DNA of 64,000 nt from an uncultured Clostridia bacterium. GTDB lineage: Bacteria; Bacillota; Clostridia; Christensenellales; UBA1242. Position 1 is the stretch's first letter; every line of letters starts with the position of its first letter. Made by a program: the position numbers and the translations under genes. A model generated the notes under the pieces. That model searched no databases. It worked only from the letters and a program-made list of their open reading frames with translations, and was not told where the DNA came from. The DNA lies in contig CAKVMI010000002.1 in NCBI GenBank assembly GCA_934772525.1, positions 124,001-188,000 on the forward strand. The letters are read 5' to 3'. Positions 35,492 to 43,625 of this stretch are shown here, piece by piece.

Positions 35492-36619
35492 TTATACTGC
35501 TATAAATTCTGCAAATCCTTTGGTTGGGTCATTTATAAAAACATGAGTTACGCATCCAACAAGACGTCCATTTTGAATAACGGGACTACCGCTCATACCC
35601 TGAACTATACCATTGGTTTGTTCTAGTAACTTTGCATCTGTTATTTTAATAACCATACATCTGTTGCCATTTGAATTAATATGATTTGTTTTTACTATAT
35701 CTATATCGTATTCTACTGGAGTTGAACCATCCACAGTAGATAGAATTTTTGCACTTCCTGGAGTTACATCTGACTTTTTTGCAACTTCCACCAATTCATT
35801 TTCTGCATATTTTTTAGATAACTCTACCGATGTAAAACGACCCCTTATTCCACGCTTATCGTTTTCAGTAATTACACCTATTTTATTATTGTTTTTTAAA
35901 AATAGACCTTTTAGTTCCCCTGGTGTTCCGCGTTCGCCCTTTTTAATTCCTACTATTGAACACTTATATATTGAGCCTTCCCCAATAGGCATAATTGTAC
36001 CAGTGTCACAATCTTGAATTGGATGACCCAACGCACTAAAATAGCCATCACTTGTAACATAAGTAATTGTACCAACTCCCGCCGAATTATCTCTTACCCA
36101 AACACCAATTCTATAAGATAACGCCAAATCATCTTTTATTGGTTGAACTTTGAATTTTTTATTTTCATTTCCACGAAATACTTCAAGTTCACAAATGGCA
36201 CCGTTTTTAGAGTTTACTATGTCTATTAATCTTTCCCCGCTACTTATTAATTGACCTTCTGCTTTTATAATTATATCCCCTTCTTTTATTCCAGCAAGTT
36301 TACAAGGAGATTCTATATAATTGCCATTACTTTTAATATCACCCGTACTAACAACGACTACACCACCACCTTCAAGTGAAAAGCCTATTGGTCTACCGCT
36401 TAAGTAAACAAAACTTTTTTCTTTCGATTCTTCTATTACACTTTCTGACGCAACTGGAGATAAAAACTTTATAAATTTCGAAAATATGCCATCTGGACAG
36501 TACCCATCAGCAACAATTCCACAATTTACACAACAAAAATTTGTGGCAACAAACGAAACTAAGACCGTTACCAAAGTTATCATTAGAATATTTAATTTAA
36601 CTAAATATTTCTTGAACAT
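35492..36619 (-). CDS. spoIVB: SpoIVB signalling serine peptidase
   Basis: SpoIVB is made in the forespore and cleaves SpoIVFA, triggering pro-sigma-K processing. The 375-residue protein has an N-terminal membrane anchor (about 9-27), a PDZ domain (GGVVVVSTGD and AGIKEGDIIIKAEGQ) and the S55 peptidase domain: FSALGHPI with the catalytic His, and QGMSGSPVIQ with the catalytic Ser. The Shine-Dalgarno AGGG is 5 nt before the ATG but lies in a hairpin arm. The spoIVB-spo0A adjacency is conserved in sporulators. Confidence 0.93.
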   Translation of the reverse strand: MFKKYLVKLNILMITLVTVLVSFVATNFCCVNCGIVADGYCPDGIFSKFIKFLSPVASESVIEESKEKSFVYLSGRPIGFSLEGGGVVVVSTGDIKSNGNYIESPCKLAGIKEGDIIIKAEGQLISSGERLIDIVNSKNGAICELEVFRGNENKKFKVQPIKDDLALSYRIGVWVRDNSAGVGTITYVTSDGYFSALGHPIQDCDTGTIMPIGEGSIYKCSIVGIKKGERGTPGELKGLFLKNNNKIGVITENDKRGIRGRFTSVELSKKYAENELVEVAKKSDVTPGSAKILSTVDGSTPVEYDIDIVKTNHINSNGNRCMVIKITDAKLLEQTNGIVQGMSGSPVIQNGRLVGCVTHVFINDPTKGFAEFIAV

Positions 36620-36622
36620 AAA

Positions 36623-36675
36623 AACCCTATAATTATCTTATAGGGTTAGTTTGTTTATAACTATTAAATTTATAC
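36623..36675 (-). promoter_or_regulatory. spoIVB hairpin and candidate sigma-G promoter
   Basis: A perfect 10-bp stem (AACCCTATAA and TTATAGGGTT, loop GATAA; 36647-36623) precedes TTTTT and the spoIVB ATG. It can serve as a terminator for xseB and it hides the AGGG ribosome site. Upstream, GTATA (36675-36671), 17 nt, CAAACTA (36653-36647) fits sigma-G. Initiation near 36640 would remove most of the 5' arm. Confidence 0.5.
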
Positions 36676-36686
36676 AATCAATTTGA

Positions 36687-36905
36687 TTAATCGTTAGTTG
36701 GAACAAAATCTTGTTCAACAAGTTTATCTAAATCTTGACGAAGTACTGTAATTTTTCCAACAGCATCTTGCAATTCTTTTTTTGTATTTTTTACAATTGT
36801 TACACCATCTTCAAAAAGTTTCATTGCTTCATCAATTTCAATGTTATCACTTTCTAACTTGTTTGCAATTTCTTCTAACTTTTGCACTTGTTTTTCTATA
36901 CTCAT
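36687..36905 (-). CDS. xseB: Exodeoxyribonuclease VII small subunit
   Basis: This 72-residue helical subunit of ExoVII has the family pattern VQKLEEIANKLESDNIEIDEAMKLFEDGV, then a coiled segment. Several small subunits wrap the tail of XseA. Its start overlaps the end of xseA by 4 nt. The terminator-like hairpin at 36647-36623 follows. Confidence 0.93.
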   Translation of the reverse strand: MSIEKQVQKLEEIANKLESDNIEIDEAMKLFEDGVTIVKNTKKELQDAVGKITVLRQDLDKLVEQDFVPTND

Positions 36906-38089
36906 TTTAAAACCTTCTCCTTAATGTTTTCGACTTTAGAAACCAACTCGCCATCTTTTAAAATGGTTGTTATAATTTCACCTTTTTCTACTTGCTTTAT
37001 AGAATTTATGTTTTTTGTTTCACTAGTAGTAACACTAAATCCACGACCGAGAATTGCTACTGGATTAGCGTTACTAACTCGCCCAGCAACTAGCAAAAAT
37101 TCATTTTCGACTTGCTTTATGATATTTGCCACTAAGTTAGACATCTTTATACTAGAAAGATTAATTTTTGTATTAGTATTTAATATTTTCTTTTCAATTG
37201 ATTGAATTAGCGTTTTTTCAGATAAATTAAATTTATTCAAATTAGTAGACATCTTTTTTTCAAATTTACCCAACTCATAGTCTAATCTACTAATCATTTC
37301 TTCTACTACACTTTCTTCGTCAAAAAACACCATTTCACTAGCAATACTCGGAGTACCTGCACGTCTATCTGCTACATAATCTATTATTGACCAGTCATTT
37401 TCGTGACCTATTGCACTTACTATTGGAGTTTTACATTCGTACACCGCCCTTGCAACGTCCTCGGTATTAAAAGGTTGATAATCTTCAAATGAACCACCAC
37501 CACGTGCAACTATTATGCAATCTACATTTTCTAGTTGGTCTAAATACTTAATGCCTTTTATTATTTCTCTATCCGAACCTACGCCTTGTACTTTTGCTGG
37601 GAATAATACTATTTCACTTGTTTTATTCTTTTCTTGTTTAACTCGTATTATATCTCTAATAACCGCACCCGTTTCGCTTGTTACAACCCCAACTTTCTTT
37701 ACAAATTTAGGAAGTTCTTTCTTTTTACTTTCGTCGAATAAACCTTCCTTTTCTAATTTATCCTTAAGTTCCAAAAACTGCTTATATAAATCTCCTACGC
37801 CATATTTTTCTATTTTTGAAACTATAAAACTCAGTTTACCTGTTTTTGCATAATAATTCAATTTACCTGTAACTGTTACTTGATCACCAAAATTAAAGCC
37901 ATTTAATAAATATGAATTAAAGCAAACACAAGGTAATGCACTTTCACTATCTTTTATATCAAAATATATTGCTCTTGCAGATGGTTTTAAATTGGTAATT
38001 TCTCCATAAACAGAAACATTAATAAGCAACTCTTCATTATCAAAAATACTTTTGATATAATTGCTTATTTGCGTTACTGTAAGTTTCAT
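36902..38089 (-). CDS. xseA: Exodeoxyribonuclease VII large subunit
   Basis: This 395-residue catalytic subunit has an N-terminal OB fold (LTVTQISNYIKSIFDNEELL, YGEITNLKPS), the catalytic core (VVTSETGAVIRDII, VARGGGSFEDYQPFN, SAIGHENDWSIIDYVADRRAGTPS written in parts) and a C-terminal coiled coil. It degrades single-stranded DNA. ATG 38089 is one nt past the nusB stop; a frame extending to 38113 overlaps nusB. Confidence 0.95.
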   Translation of the reverse strand: MKLTVTQISNYIKSIFDNEELLINVSVYGEITNLKPSARAIYFDIKDSESALPCVCFNSYLLNGFNFGDQVTVTGKLNYYAKTGKLSFIVSKIEKYGVGDLYKQFLELKDKLEKEGLFDESKKKELPKFVKKVGVVTSETGAVIRDIIRVKQEKNKTSEIVLFPAKVQGVGSDREIIKGIKYLDQLENVDCIIVARGGGSFEDYQPFNTEDVARAVYECKTPIVSAIGHENDWSIIDYVADRRAGTPSIASEMVFFDEESVVEEMISRLDYELGKFEKKMSTNLNKFNLSEKTLIQSIEKKILNTNTKINLSSIKMSNLVANIIKQVENEFLLVAGRVSNANPVAILGRGFSVTTSETKNINSIKQVEKGEIITTILKDGELVSKVENIKEKVLK

Positions 38090-38090
38090 A

Positions 38091-38486
38091 TTATTCATTC
38101 TTGTAACCTGCAAAATTTGCTAATACCCCATTTATGTATGAAGAACTTTTTTCGGTAGAATAAACTTTTGCAAGGTTTAAAACTTCGTTTATACTAACAG
38201 CATGAGGAATTTCTGGCATATATTTAATTTCGTATAATGAAAGCAAAAGCAATGCTAAATCTACCTTAAAAATTCTATCCAATGAGAATGTTTTTGTAAC
38301 GTTTGAAATTTCTTGCTTTAACTCATCAATATGTTCAATTACACCATAGTATACCTTTTTTACATAGTCTTCTTCTACTTGTGGTATATTTAAAACTTCT
38401 TCTAATGTTAATTCATTTACCTCGCCGTTCATACAATATTCAAAAATTAACTTAAAAGTTTCTTCTCTACTTATCGCTCTACTCAT
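38091..38486 (-). CDS. nusB: Transcription antitermination protein NusB
   Basis: A 131-residue all-helical NusB. It begins SRAISREETFKLIFEY and ends with the conserved PHAVSINEVLNLAKVYS and SSSYINGVLANFA. With NusE it binds boxA in rRNA leaders. It is between a membrane protein gene and xseA, coupled to xseA. The asp23-nusB-xseAB order is typical. Confidence 0.94.
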   Translation of the reverse strand: MSRAISREETFKLIFEYCMNGEVNELTLEEVLNIPQVEEDYVKKVYYGVIEHIDELKQEISNVTKTFSLDRIFKVDLALLLLSLYEIKYMPEIPHAVSINEVLNLAKVYSTEKSSSYINGVLANFAGYKNE

Positions 38487-38499
38487 TTATTTTCTCCTT

Positions 38500-39354
38500 C
38501 TATGCATCATAAATCATTTCTATATCTGGTAAAGATTTTTTAACTTCTGTTTGTGAATCTAATATTCCATTAGCTTTTGTTTTGATGTCATCATTTATAT
38601 TATTGATTGAATTATTTTGACCAGATTTTATTGCTACCAATTTTTTATTTGAAGTTTTAGCACCTTTTGGACCATCATCTTTTTTACCACCACCAGAAGA
38701 TTTACCTTTCTTTTCTTTAAATGGCTTACCCGTTTTAGACTTTTCTTTTGCCTTCTTTTCAGCCTTAGCAGCGGGTTTAACTTGAGGAGCTACTACCTTT
38801 TTAACTTCTTTGCTTTCAACCTTGTTGTTTTCGGTCTTAAATTTTAAAGTTTTAAATTTTAACTTGTCAAAATCCCTCTTTTTAAATGACTCTACCAAAT
38901 GCTTTATAACTACACAAAATGGTATCTCTCTTCCATCTTTATCAAATCTTGGCAATATTCCTAATAGTTCGTAAATTGATGGTTCTAAAACGCCGTCTTT
39001 TGTTAAAACAGATACAATACCTATAAAATCATCGGGGTTTAGCAAGTTTCCTTTTTCATCGTACTTAGGTACAATTCCAAAATCTTTGTAAAACTTTAAC
39101 TTAGCACCTTCACGTAATTTGATTAGGGTATTTATTCGTTCAATTTTGTGCCTTACTTCTTCGTCCCTTCTACTTACTATGTTATATAAGACTTGTAAAG
39201 ACACCGCTAGTGGAATTTGCATACCAAAATACACATAACTTACTATACTTTCAAAGGAAAATCCCGATATGCAAAACAGTAAAATTCCAAATCCTAAGCA
39301 ACTATATGTATATATAAGCATTGCAATCAGCAATTTTTTCATTTGGTTTGTCAT
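38500..39354 (-). CDS. Two-helix membrane protein with internal repeat and lysine-rich tail
   Basis: I do not recognise this 284-residue protein. It has two hydrophobic helices near the N-terminus (about residues 6-28 and 35-57), then a charged helix. Two copies of a roughly 39-residue unit follow, with cores GIVPKYDEKG (93-102) and GILPRFDKDG (132-141). The last 110 residues are a Lys/Ser/Gly-rich low-complexity tail, likely cytoplasmic and disordered. GGGGGA precedes the ATG at 39354. It lies between an Asp23 protein and nusB. Its place beside Asp23 suggests it may anchor that protein, like AmaP, but I see no AmaP signature. Confidence 0.6.
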   Translation of the reverse strand: MTNQMKKLLIAMLIYTYSCLGFGILLFCISGFSFESIVSYVYFGMQIPLAVSLQVLYNIVSRRDEEVRHKIERINTLIKLREGAKLKFYKDFGIVPKYDEKGNLLNPDDFIGIVSVLTKDGVLEPSIYELLGILPRFDKDGREIPFCVVIKHLVESFKKRDFDKLKFKTLKFKTENNKVESKEVKKVVAPQVKPAAKAEKKAKEKSKTGKPFKEKKGKSSGGGKKDDGPKGAKTSNKKLVAIKSGQNNSINNINDDIKTKANGILDSQTEVKKSLPDIEMIYDA

Positions 39355-39408
39355 AATGTTCCCCCTAAAAAACATCAACCCTAACCAAAAATTAGGGCTG
39401 AAACAATT

Positions 39409-39789
39409 TTATGCGTAAACACTTTCCTCTTGTTGGAATGAAACACCATAAACATTTACATTGACCTTTTTAACTTTAAACTCTGTCATACTTTCTACGC
39501 TACGCTTTATGTTTTCTTGCACACGAAAGGCAACATCATTTACTGAGTGACCAAACAAAATGTTTAGGTAAACATCTATAATCAAACCTTCTTCCGTGAA
39601 ATCTATGGATATACCCTTTTTAAGTTTTCTATTAAATATGCTTTTAAAACTTAAACCAACCGTTGAACTAAAAGAATGTACACCCGAAATTTCTTTTGCG
39701 GCAAGTTCAATAATTTGAACTACAATGTTTTTCTTATAACTTAAATCACCATCTTCATCGGTGACTAATTTTTTAAATTTCTTAGCCAT
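39409..39789 (-). CDS. yqhY: Asp23/Gls24 family protein, YqhY type
   Basis: A 126-residue second Asp23-family member. It has IVVQIIELAAKEISGVHSF, the central GISIDFTEEGLIIDVYL, GHSVNDVAFRVQENIKRSVE and the ending VKKVNVNVYGVSF. It occupies the yqhY position between the spoIIIA operon and nusB; accB and accC, neighbours in Bacillus, are absent. YqhY has been linked to control of acetyl-CoA carboxylase there. It has its own promoter. Confidence 0.85.
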   Translation of the reverse strand: MAKKFKKLVTDEDGDLSYKKNIVVQIIELAAKEISGVHSFSSTVGLSFKSIFNRKLKKGISIDFTEEGLIIDVYLNILFGHSVNDVAFRVQENIKRSVESMTEFKVKKVNVNVYGVSFQQEESVYA

Positions 39790-39817
39790 AGTATCTCCAT
39801 TTTTTGTATTCTACCAA

Positions 39818-39846
39818 ATTATATCATAAGTGTTTCTATTTTGCAA
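39818..39846 (-). promoter_or_regulatory. Sigma-A promoter of the yqhY-nusB-xseAB unit
   Basis: Minus strand TTGCAA (39846-39841), 17-nt spacer, extended -10 TGA-TATAAT (39823-39818). The upstream TTAAAATTATTGCAAAAT is identical to that of the rpsB promoter. Confidence 0.8.
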
Positions 39847-39860
39847 TAATTTTAAACTAA

Positions 39861-40379
39861 TTATTCAACAGGAATTATCTTTACATTTGTAGCATCGGTT
39901 TTTGTTTCTGCTGTAATTACACCTAGTATTTGAGTGGCTTGGTCTTGAGTTAATGTACCAGATTTTACCAAAACATTATAATATTCTGAACCTATGGTAA
40001 CAACCGCATCTTCATAGCCCTTTGCCTTTATTAGCCCTTCCAAAATTAGTTCGGTTTCCATCTTTTTTTGTAATAGTGCCTTGCTTTCTACCGCAGTATT
40101 CTTTTCGGCAGTCGTTGCATACGAACTATCAATAATTTCATTTAATAATTGTAACTGAGATTCTCTAGACTTTGTTCTATCTTCTTTGTAGGTTGCAAAA
40201 AAGTTTGCTTGTGCTGAAGATGTGTTAGTTGCATCTGGAACCTTTGCAGTGTTTAGTTTATAGTTTAAAATTCCAGTTATTACTAGTAAAAGTGCCATAC
40301 CGCAAATAACCAATGCTTTCTTCTTATCTTTTATAAATTGTCGTGTTTTTTTGAATTTTAAAATTTTCATTTTACTCAC
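39861..40379 (-). CDS. spoIIIAH: Stage III sporulation protein AH
   Basis: This 172-residue mother-cell protein has one membrane helix (about 22-40) and an extracytoplasmic ring-forming domain related to EscJ/PrgK. That domain docks to forespore SpoIIQ to build the feeding channel. FFATYKEDRTKSRESQLQLLNEII, VESKALLQKKMETELILEGLIKAKG and EDAVVTI are typical. It is the last gene of the spoIIIA operon. Confidence 0.92.
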   Translation of the reverse strand: MSKMKILKFKKTRQFIKDKKKALVICGMALLLVITGILNYKLNTAKVPDATNTSSAQANFFATYKEDRTKSRESQLQLLNEIIDSSYATTAEKNTAVESKALLQKKMETELILEGLIKAKGYEDAVVTIGSEYYNVLVKSGTLTQDQATQILGVITAETKTDATNVKIIPVE

Positions 40380-40403
40380 CTCACATACTAAATTTTATGT
40401 ATG

Positions 40404-40919
40404 TTAATTTCCCCTTAGAACTTCAACATTTGCAATATTTATGTCAAAAACTGACGCTAATGCGTTTATTATGGAAACTCTCACCTTTTCATCTTCTACC
40501 CCTTTTGCCACAACTAAGATACCTTCAATTTTGGGATATGTCTTTTTGATTATTACCGGCTCTGTAGTAGAACCATTTTTTTGAAAAGTAAGTGCTTCAC
40601 TTTTTTTAATTTCTTCACCCTTTGTTTCAGACTCTGAATCTATAAAATATTCAATTTCTATACTATTTTTGGTGTACACCAAACATTTTACATTAGTAAC
40701 TCCTGATATAGAATTTACTATACTTTCTATTCTTTGTTCTATATCTTTTTCATATGAGTCAATGGCTTCATCGCTAGTAGATGTGACTTTATTACTTGTT
40801 TTATTAGTAGAATTTACCTTTAAAACTATCAAAAAAATTATGCAGATTGCAAGTAAAACCGAGCAAATTTGAACCTTTCTATTTGAAAAAATTTGCAGTA
40901 TGTTCTTTTTATCCACCAT
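40404..40919 (-). CDS. spoIIIAG: Stage III sporulation protein AG
   Basis: A 171-residue protein with one N-terminal membrane helix (about 17-35) and a ring-building motif domain (SYEKDIEQRIESIVNSISGVTNVKC, then PKIEGILVVAKGVEDEKVRVSIINALASVF). SpoIIIAG forms the large ring of the mother cell-forespore channel. ATG 40919 is preferred over the GTG at 40934. The start overlaps spoIIIAF by 11 nt. Confidence 0.92.
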   Translation of the reverse strand: MVDKKNILQIFSNRKVQICSVLLAICIIFLIVLKVNSTNKTSNKVTSTSDEAIDSYEKDIEQRIESIVNSISGVTNVKCLVYTKNSIEIEYFIDSESETKGEEIKKSEALTFQKNGSTTEPVIIKKTYPKIEGILVVAKGVEDEKVRVSIINALASVFDINIANVEVLRGN

Positions 40920-41346
40920 TACACACAACCTCACAATCTACATAAGTTTTTACTACTTTTTTTATATCTTCATCTATATTTTCTAATGAATTGTATTTAA
41001 CCAAAACATTTTTATATACAATGGTTGAACCTTCTACCAAATAATCTATATGAACATCAAATGCATTTTCAAATTCAAGATTTAATCGATTTTCTATTAT
41101 TTTTTCCATTGACACTACTTGCTCTTCAAAATAGGACATATCTACAATCGTTTCTTCATTTGTTACAATTTCCTCTAAAAAATCATCTTTTAAAAAGATA
41201 TTACAAACATTAAAAAAGACCGCAAACACCAGCACCGCTGAAAATGAAAAACTTATAAACTTGCCGAGTTTTGCATCTCCAATAAACAATTCCATTAGCA
41301 AATTAACGACAATCAAAAGAATTATTAAATATATTATTTCTTTCAT
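40909..41346 (-). CDS. spoIIIAF: Stage III sporulation protein AF
   Basis: A 145-residue protein with two N-terminal membrane helices (3-19 and about 32-51) and a small extracytoplasmic domain with ring-building features (IENRLNLEFENAFDVHIDYLV). It is part of the SpoIIIA channel complex. Tightly packed between spoIIIAE and spoIIIAG. Confidence 0.88.
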   Translation of the reverse strand: MKEIIYLIILLIVVNLLMELFIGDAKLGKFISFSFSAVLVFAVFFNVCNIFLKDDFLEEIVTNEETIVDMSYFEEQVVSMEKIIENRLNLEFENAFDVHIDYLVEGSTIVYKNVLVKYNSLENIDEDIKKVVKTYVDCEVVCNGG

Positions 41347-41348
41347 TT

Positions 41349-42524
41349 TTACACCATATTAGCAGTCATAACAATTAGCAAAATCAGTATAAAACACATC
41401 ATAAATACAGTCATAATTGTCGCAAGCAAATAGTTAAATACCCTTGACATCCCATTCATTAAATTGCTTATACTTTTATCACCAGATAATTCGGCAAGTC
41501 CACTTGTAAATTTCAACAATAGATTTGTTACAAGCAATTTTATTGCAGGAGTTAGAATAATCACCAATAGAAGGATTAGTCCAACAACGCCAATACTATT
41601 TTTTAAAACTATACTTCCTGCCCTAAATATTTCAAACCCGTCAGATAAATATCCTCCAACAATCGGCACATAACTTTTTATTGCATATTTTGCAGTTTTA
41701 ATACTTATACCATCCTTTCCACCAGCCACCAACCCAACTATAGATGAATAAGTAAAAAATATTCCAAACGATAAACCAATTATCCATTTTAAAAAACTTG
41801 CAAAAAATTCAATTAGTTTGTTTAGTTTCACATCTTTTACTAAATTGTTTAAAATTGTCAAAATCATATAAATTGTAATAGTAGCCATTACAACACCGCT
41901 AAACACAGCTATTATTCCTGTAGACAATGTTGCAACAAGTGGCTGGTACATAACGCTTGATGTTTTTGCTCCAGTTGCAGTAACTAATACTATTAAAACT
42001 GGAAATACAATTTTTGAAAAATCTCCAAGCACCCTAATCGTTTTTGCTGTTTCTGTAACTGAACTAATTGTAAAATAGATTAAAATAGTGGCAGATAAGC
42101 AAACAAAAACAATATTGAGCAGATTTTTTATACTAGCATTAGCAGATGAAAAGTTTGAAATTAGTCCAGATAAAATAGATATAGATAGTAATAGCAAGAT
42201 GGTGTATAAAATATTTTTTACCATATTTTGTGCTTTAGATAAAATTATTGATACCAAATCGTTAAACGAGAGTGAAATTTTGCCATCAATTATATCTTGT
42301 ATCAATTGGTTTAGCGTCTTATCGCTTGACTTGTATTCTTCATATAGGTTTTCAAACTCGGTAAGTTCTAGCGATTCTAACTGTTGTTTTGTTGAGTCGG
42401 TTATGCTTGTTTCTATACTTTCTCCTTCAACCGCCAAAGCGATGTGACTGCTTGATAGAAAATCAAAATTGAATATGCTTATTGCAATAACTAGCCCCAA
42501 AAATACTAACAATAGTTTTTTCAT
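41349..42524 (-). CDS. spoIIIAE: Stage III sporulation protein AE
   Basis: A 391-residue polytopic membrane protein with a cleavable-looking N-terminal hydrophobic segment, a short extracytoplasmic helical region (residues 30-90) and about seven further membrane segments. The blocks VLVTATGAKTSSVMYQPL and SYVPIVGGYLSDGFEIF are diagnostic. It is an inner-membrane channel component made in the mother cell. Confidence 0.94.
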   Translation of the reverse strand: MKKLLLVFLGLVIAISIFNFDFLSSSHIALAVEGESIETSITDSTKQQLESLELTEFENLYEEYKSSDKTLNQLIQDIIDGKISLSFNDLVSIILSKAQNMVKNILYTILLLLSISILSGLISNFSSANASIKNLLNIVFVCLSATILIYFTISSVTETAKTIRVLGDFSKIVFPVLIVLVTATGAKTSSVMYQPLVATLSTGIIAVFSGVVMATITIYMILTILNNLVKDVKLNKLIEFFASFLKWIIGLSFGIFFTYSSIVGLVAGGKDGISIKTAKYAIKSYVPIVGGYLSDGFEIFRAGSIVLKNSIGVVGLILLLVIILTPAIKLLVTNLLLKFTSGLAELSGDKSISNLMNGMSRVFNYLLATIMTVFMMCFILILLIVMTANMV

Positions 42525-42541
42525 AACATTTTCCTATTACT

Positions 42542-42928
42542 CTACAACAATTGCTCTATCATAACAAATAAATCAATAACAAATGGCAGACAAATTCCCG
42601 CAACTATTATTTTCCCAGCAAGCACTATCTTTTTTGCAATAGATGTCATTCCGCTATCTTCAACGATGTCGGAAGCAAACTCTATAATGTATCCAATTCC
42701 CACAACCTTTAGAGCCGTTTCAATAATTTTAGATGAATAACTTACTTTTGAGAATAACTTACTCACCTGACCCAAAAGACTTTCACATTGTTTTATAACT
42801 AGCAACAAAATAATTACGCAAGTTGATATTGATACCAATGTTGCAAAATTTGGTTTTACTTCTTTTAGTAGTAGTGCAATCAGTGCCCCTATAACTCCAA
42901 CACCAATAACTTGAATGAGTATGTTCAT
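42542..42928 (-). CDS. spoIIIAD: Stage III sporulation protein AD
   Basis: A 128-residue protein with three or four membrane helices. The pattern VGVIGALIALLLKEVKPNFA, KVVGIGYIIEFASDIVEDSGM and KIVLAGKIIVAGICLPFV is that of SpoIIIAD. It immediately abuts spoIIIAC. Confidence 0.93.
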   Translation of the reverse strand: MNILIQVIGVGVIGALIALLLKEVKPNFATLVSISTCVIILLLVIKQCESLLGQVSKLFSKVSYSSKIIETALKVVGIGYIIEFASDIVEDSGMTSIAKKIVLAGKIIVAGICLPFVIDLFVMIEQLL

Positions 42929-43123
42929 TTACAAACCAAACAGACTTTTAATATTTATGAATAATTCACTGACCATATCTATTACCATAACCAAAACAAT
43001 TATAACGCCCGCAAGAGTTGACAAAGTAGCAATCTCGCTTTTGCCCGCTTGATTTAAAATTTGGTTAATAACCGCCGTTAAAAGACCTATTGCTCCAATT
43101 TTAAAAAGTATATCTACCGACAT
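42929..43123 (-). CDS. spoIIIAC: Stage III sporulation protein AC
   Basis: A 64-residue protein with two membrane helices, VDILFKIGAIGLLTAVINQIL and TLAGVIIVLVMVIDMV, of the usual SpoIIIAC length. GGGGGTG lies upstream. Related in sequence to spoIIIAD, which follows with no gap. Confidence 0.93.
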   Translation of the reverse strand: MSVDILFKIGAIGLLTAVINQILNQAGKSEIATLSTLAGVIIVLVMVIDMVSELFINIKSLFGL

Positions 43124-43146
43124 AAAAACACCCCCACTCTAAACAA

Positions 43147-43620
43147 TCATAGCAATATAATTACAACTAATGCACCAAGTAGCACTCCTAATTTTATAGA
43201 TAGTGATGCATACTTTGAATATACGTTTTTAGATTTTTTATTAAATTGATCCATTTGAGTTTTAAAAAATTCCAATTCTTTTAATTGATTATCAACATCT
43301 GTTTTTCCTATGCTTGCAAAGAATTGTTTAATTGTATCTAATTCGGCAGGTGTTATACAAAGATAAAAATTCTTTTGGCTTTCTATAGCACCATCCGATA
43401 CGAACATTTTTAGTAATTTGTTGAAATCAATACTTTTAGTTTGAAAGTTTTTAATGAAATCATTAAGGCCTAACTGAATAAATGATACATTAACCTTAAA
43501 TTCATTTATGAATCTATCCATTTCATCAAAAAACTCAACTCGTTGTTTTAAAATATTTCGAGTACTAAAACCTAAATATATAAACCCTATTATCACACTA
43601 ATTGATATTACAATATTCAT
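43147..43620 (-). CDS. spoIIIAB: Stage III sporulation protein AB
   Basis: A 157-residue protein with helices at both ends (about 3-20 and 140-157) and a helical middle resembling type II/IV secretion F-proteins. It has IGKTDVDNQLKELEFFKTQM and the C-terminal KYASLSIKLGVLLGALVVIILL. ATG 43620 is chosen because a TTG at 43632 overlaps spoIIIAA; no strong Shine-Dalgarno is visible, suggesting coupling. Confidence 0.88.
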   Translation of the reverse strand: MNIVISISVIIGFIYLGFSTRNILKQRVEFFDEMDRFINEFKVNVSFIQLGLNDFIKNFQTKSIDFNKLLKMFVSDGAIESQKNFYLCITPAELDTIKQFFASIGKTDVDNQLKELEFFKTQMDQFNKKSKNVYSKYASLSIKLGVLLGALVVIILL

Positions 43621-43625
43621 AATTG

